Assembly (NCBI GenBank): GCA_016868895.1
Contig: VGFK01000004.1
Coordinates: 86,713 to 150,712 of the forward strand
DNA from: Bacteroidota bacterium
GTDB lineage: Bacteria; Bacteroidota; Bacteroidia; Chitinophagales; Chitinophagaceae
DNA length: 64,000 nucleotides
Direction: 5' to 3'
A program made the translations under genes and the position numbers. Below are positions 61,071-64,000 of the stretch, piece by piece; positions within the stretch are counted from its first letter, which is position 1, and every line of letters starts with the position of its first letter. Below the pieces are notes generated by a model. That model was not told the origin of the DNA, did no database searches, and saw only the letters and a program-made list of their open reading frames with translations.

Positions 61071-61913
61071 ATGCCCAGCTCATTTCATCGCTATATCAGT
61101 CTGATCCTCTGCATGTTAGCAGTCTCCTGCACCGGAGATAGCTCTGAAAATACCCCAACCTCTTCAGAGGAGGGCATTCCAGCCCCTACCACACTGGCGT
61201 ACACACTCTTGGAGTCGTTTCCGCACGATACTGCGGCTTTTACACAGGGACTGGAGCTGTTGAATGGGAAATTGCTGGAGAGTACCGGGTTGAGCGAAAA
61301 ATCGACCTTGCGCCTGGTTGATATCCAAAGCGGTAAAGTTGAGAAGTCGGTACGGCTCTCCAACGAAATTTTTGCAGAGGGACTGACGGTGCTGAACGAC
61401 ACCATTTACCAACTGAGCTGGCAAAATCATCTGGTATTCCTCTATGATGCCAAAACATTGAAACCTATGGGGGCCCTGCCCTGGACCGGTGATGGATGGG
61501 GCATCACCAACGATGGATCAAACATCTACATCAGCGATGGATCGGATAAACTATATGTGGTTGAACCCGGTACATTGAAACTGAAATCAGTCATTGGGGT
61601 ACGCGACCAGTTCGGTCCCGTCAACAACCTCAATGAACTGGAAATGGTGGACGGATTCATCTATGCCAACCGCTGGCAATACGAATACATCATGAAAATT
61701 GATCCCCGATCCGGAATCGTAATAGGGCTCCTCCCCCTTCAGGATTTCCTACAAAAAAACTCAAAAAAAGACCTGACTTATTTGACAAAACAAGGCAGCT
61801 CGATTGCAGATGCCGGAGCTGTGCTGAACGGAATTGCTTATGATAAAGAAAAACGCATCTTCTATGTTACCGGAAAACTATGGCCGGAAGTGTTCGCCTT
61901 GCAGTTACAGTAA
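61071..61913 (+). CDS. Glutaminyl-peptide cyclotransferase, lipoprotein
   Basis: A 280-residue plant/bacterial-type (beta-propeller) glutaminyl cyclase forming N-terminal pyroglutamate. It begins MPSSFHRYISLILCMLAVSC, with lipobox LAVSC, so it should be lipid-anchored outside the inner membrane. Family motifs: FTQGLELLNGKLLESTGLSE, LTVLNDTIYQLSWQN, NELEMVDGFIYANRWQ. The ATG at 61071 is used; a TTG 18 bases upstream is the alternative. The location fits known roles of pyroglutamate capping on exported proteins in Bacteroidota (family knowledge). Confidence 0.88.
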   Translation: MPSSFHRYISLILCMLAVSCTGDSSENTPTSSEEGIPAPTTLAYTLLESFPHDTAAFTQGLELLNGKLLESTGLSEKSTLRLVDIQSGKVEKSVRLSNEIFAEGLTVLNDTIYQLSWQNHLVFLYDAKTLKPMGALPWTGDGWGITNDGSNIYISDGSDKLYVVEPGTLKLKSVIGVRDQFGPVNNLNELEMVDGFIYANRWQYEYIMKIDPRSGIVIGLLPLQDFLQKNSKKDLTYLTKQGSSIADAGAVLNGIAYDKEKRIFYVTGKLWPEVFALQLQ

Positions 61914-61927
61914 GCTGAAATATTCAG

Positions 61928-61935
61928 TAAATTTG
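61928..61935 (+). promoter_or_regulatory. -7 promoter element TAAATTTG upstream of nagB fusion
   Basis: Perfect TAnnTTTG, 47 bases before the ATG at 61983. Confidence 0.5.
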
Positions 61936-61982
61936 ATTATCCGTTTTCTATTGAACGGAAACGACCCAAAACCAATTGCTTC

Positions 61983-63884
61983 ATGATCGATGCGCTCGAA
62001 AAAATACCCGTACAGATTCACGGAAACAGTGCCATAGCTTCTGCTGCTATTGCGCAGGAAATTGCTGCCCTCATACGCTCAAAAGCCGAAAAAGGTGAAC
62101 ACTGCGTGTTGGGCATGGCTACCGGCTCCACTCCTAAAAAATTGTATGCGGAACTGATTCGCTTGCACCGGGAAGATGGACTCAGTTTTAAAAATGTCAT
62201 TGCCTTCAACCTGGATGAGTACTACCCCATGCAACCGGACGCTCCTCAGAGTTATCACCGCTTCATGCACGACTGCCTCTATGCGCACATCGACATCGAC
62301 CCCAACAACATCCATATACCCGACGGCACCATCCAGAAAAAAGACATAGCTGCCTATGCCGCTGAATACGAGCAGGCCATTGAAAAGGCAGGCGGCATCG
62401 ATTATCAAATTCTAGGAATTGGCACCAATGGCCACATTGGGTTCAACGAGCCAGGATCCTCCCGGCATACCACTACCCGTATTGCTGCGCTGGAAAACAA
62501 CACGCGACTTTCCAATGCCTACGAGTTCGATCACATCTCCCAAGTACCTCGACTAGCAATTACGATGGGAATATCCAGCATATTGAAATCAAATAAGATA
62601 GTTCTTTTAGCATTTGGAGCTTCAAAGGCTCAAATCATCGCACAGGCGGTAGAGGGACAAGTATCGGATCAGGTGCCCGCGAGCTTCTTACAGGGGCATG
62701 GGAACACCTTGTTTCACTTGGATGAAGCTTCGGCGCAGGGGCTCACCCGGTATACTTCACCCTGGCTGACCGGTGAAATTGAGTGGTCGGAGCGGCTGAT
62801 CCGAAAGGCCGTTTGCACCCTGGCCATGCACCTCAACAAGCCATTGCTGATGCTGACGCGGGAAGATTACTTGGCCAACGGCATGGCTGATTTGCTGCAG
62901 AAATACGGTCCCGTCGGAGAAATCAACCTCCGGGTGTTCAACGGACTCCGGGATACCATTACCGGCTGGCCGGGCGGCAAGCCCTCGGAAGATGTGCCGC
63001 GCCATCCGGAACGAAGGTATCCGATATCCAAGCGGGTGATCATCTTCTCTCCTCACCCGGATGATGATATTATATCCATGGGAGGCACCTTCATGCGGTT
63101 GGTGCAACAGGGACATGAGGTGCATGTAGCCTACCAAACATCAGGAAACATTGCAGTAAGTGATGAGTTTGTCATGCGTCAAATTGATTTTGCAGTGGAG
63201 TTTGACGATTATTTTTCTATTGACAAGAATAAAGCAGCAAGCATCTGGCACGAGGCAGGTTCATTCATAAAAACCAAAACACCACATCAAAAGGATACAG
63301 CAGAGATCAGGTCCATTAAAGGAATGATTAGACGAACAGAGGCCCGTGCTGCATGTCGCTATGTTGGCGTGAAAGAAGAGAACATGCATTTCATGAACCT
63401 GCCGTTTTATGAAACGGGACTGATCGAAAAAAATCCTCCCACCGAAGTAGATGTTCAGATCCACATGGACCTGATTCGCGAAATAAAGCCGCATCAAATT
63501 TTTGCCGCTGGCGATTTTGCAGATCCCCACGGTACGCATAAAGTATGTTTCGAAGTGATGCTGGAAGCGTTAAAGCGACTAAAAGCAGCAAATGATCCTT
63601 CGGTAGCCGAATGCCGCTTATGGCTCTACAGAGGAGCATGGGCTGAATGGAATTTATGGGAAATCGATATGTCGATCCCGATGAGTCCGGATCAGGTCAT
63701 CCGCAAACGCAACGGCATCTTCATTCACCAGTCGCAAAAAGACGGTGTTGTCTTTCAGGGCAGCGATAGCCGGGAATTCTGGCAACGCGCGGAAGACCGA
63801 AATGCCGATACCGCTAAATTGTTTGACTGCATGGGTCTCCCGCAATACGCGGCATTAGAGGCCTTCATGCGGTTTGAATTTTAA
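61983..63884 (+). CDS. nagB: Glucosamine-6-phosphate deaminase fused to a PIG-L deacetylase-like domain
   Basis: A 633-residue fusion. Residues 1 to about 270 form NagB: GMATGSTPKKLY (phosphate loop), FNLDEYYPM with the catalytic Asp, GIGTNGHIGFNEPGS, and FLQGHGNTLFHLDEAS. After a linker (LTREDYLANGMADLLQKYGP region) a PIG-L/LmbE domain follows from about residue 350 with SPHPDDDIISMGGT and the later FAAGDFADPHGTHK. Similar fusions occur in other Bacteroidota. N-acetyl-glucosamine phosphate deacetylation plus deamination in one chain is plausible but inferred; the second domain's substrate is unproven. Confidence 0.92.
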   Translation: MIDALEKIPVQIHGNSAIASAAIAQEIAALIRSKAEKGEHCVLGMATGSTPKKLYAELIRLHREDGLSFKNVIAFNLDEYYPMQPDAPQSYHRFMHDCLYAHIDIDPNNIHIPDGTIQKKDIAAYAAEYEQAIEKAGGIDYQILGIGTNGHIGFNEPGSSRHTTTRIAALENNTRLSNAYEFDHISQVPRLAITMGISSILKSNKIVLLAFGASKAQIIAQAVEGQVSDQVPASFLQGHGNTLFHLDEASAQGLTRYTSPWLTGEIEWSERLIRKAVCTLAMHLNKPLLMLTREDYLANGMADLLQKYGPVGEINLRVFNGLRDTITGWPGGKPSEDVPRHPERRYPISKRVIIFSPHPDDDIISMGGTFMRLVQQGHEVHVAYQTSGNIAVSDEFVMRQIDFAVEFDDYFSIDKNKAASIWHEAGSFIKTKTPHQKDTAEIRSIKGMIRRTEARAACRYVGVKEENMHFMNLPFYETGLIEKNPPTEVDVQIHMDLIREIKPHQIFAAGDFADPHGTHKVCFEVMLEALKRLKAANDPSVAECRLWLYRGAWAEWNLWEIDMSIPMSPDQVIRKRNGIFIHQSQKDGVVFQGSDSREFWQRAEDRNADTAKLFDCMGLPQYAALEAFMRFEF

Positions 63885-63900
63885 ATACTCCCAAATTGAT

Positions 63901-63908
63901 TATATTTG
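63901..63908 (+). promoter_or_regulatory. tRNA-Arg -7 promoter element TATATTTG
   Basis: Perfect TAnnTTTG, 9 bases upstream of the tRNA 5' end. Confidence 0.6.
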
Positions 63909-63917
63909 CAACCCGCT

Positions 63918-63991
63918 GGCCCCGTAGCTCAATTGAATAGAGCATTTGACTACGGATCAAAAGGTTTCAGGTTTGAATCCTGACGGGGTCA
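63918..63991 (+). tRNA. tRNA-Arg (ACG)
   Basis: Acceptor GGCCCCG pairs with CGGGGTC (one G-T); anticodon stem TTTGA/TCAAA, loop CTACGGA gives ACG; T-loop TTTGAATC; discriminator A; CCA not encoded. Confidence 0.94.
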
Positions 63992-64000
63992 CGAAAACCA

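Overview
The window reads as a chromosomal segment of a Bacteroidota bacterium, most likely of the Chitinophagia/Chitinophagaceae type (inferred, not computed). The signs are promoters of the TAnnTTTG kind upstream of many genes, weak or absent Shine-Dalgarno sequences, an Oar-like TonB-dependent receptor, a type IX secretion C-terminal sorting domain, a long Bacteroidota-style NusB, a futalosine-route menaquinone gene and a bifunctional NagB-PIG-L enzyme. Nothing looks like a prophage, insertion sequence, CRISPR array or known defence island. No stretch longer than about 300 bases lacks a gene or gene remnant.

Layout. 1-4.4 kb: groEL (cut by the window edge) and groES on the minus strand, then nusB, a DUF1573 protein, yajC and coaE on the plus strand. 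4.4-8.4 kb: a minus-strand pair, secreted zinc metalloprotease and secreted amidohydrolase. 8.4-11.3 kb: rlmH, a rhomboid protease, tilS and a small TPR protein. 11.3-20.5 kb: etfBA, a DUF151 bifunctional nuclease, ispE, rocD, glnS, tRNA-Cys, a nucleoside phosphorylase, dapF, a Nudix hydrolase and mscL. 20.6-26.0 kb: a surface-glycan style operon (YfhO membrane protein and three glycosyltransferases). 26.0-37.0 kb: mqnA, purB, prfC, an FtsX-type permease with tsaD and trmN6, then the minus-strand operon GH3-like enzyme, dxr, rseP. 37.0-43.4 kb: rplU-rpmA, a 41-residue Lys/Ala histone-like protein, a PolX-like protein with a decayed polymerase site, mazG, tRNA-Gly, tRNA-Leu(TAA), a glycosyltransferase, an orphan histidine kinase and tRNA-Leu(GAG). 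43.4-48.2 kb: a minus operon of PIG-L-type protein, 51-residue membrane protein, Na+/solute symporter and methyltransferase. 48.3-58.2 kb: gamma-glutamyltransferase, a TamB-like giant and a TonB-dependent receptor. 58.2-64 kb: truB, a methyltransferase, a broken M43 metalloprotease, glutaminyl cyclase, the NagB/PIG-L fusion and tRNA-Arg.

Themes. Much of the content is translation and RNA modification (rlmH, tilS, glnS, prfC, tsaD, trmN6, truB, L21/L27, five tRNAs). Envelope and surface functions come next (glycosyltransferases, TamB, RseP, YajC, TonB receptor, MscL, secreted hydrolases). Isoprenoid and quinone precursors are represented by ispE, dxr and mqnA. The genome is very compact: eight convergent pairs are separated by six bases or fewer or overlap, and several -7 promoter elements sit only 4-5 bases before the start codon, which predicts leaderless or almost leaderless mRNAs. 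I did not find a clearly new multi-gene system. The points most worth a second look are the polymerase-dead PolX, the leaderless promoter set, the back-to-back promoters at tRNA-Cys, the abutting convergent genes, the tiny overlooked membrane ORF between PIG-L and the symporter, and the doubly broken type IX cargo protease.
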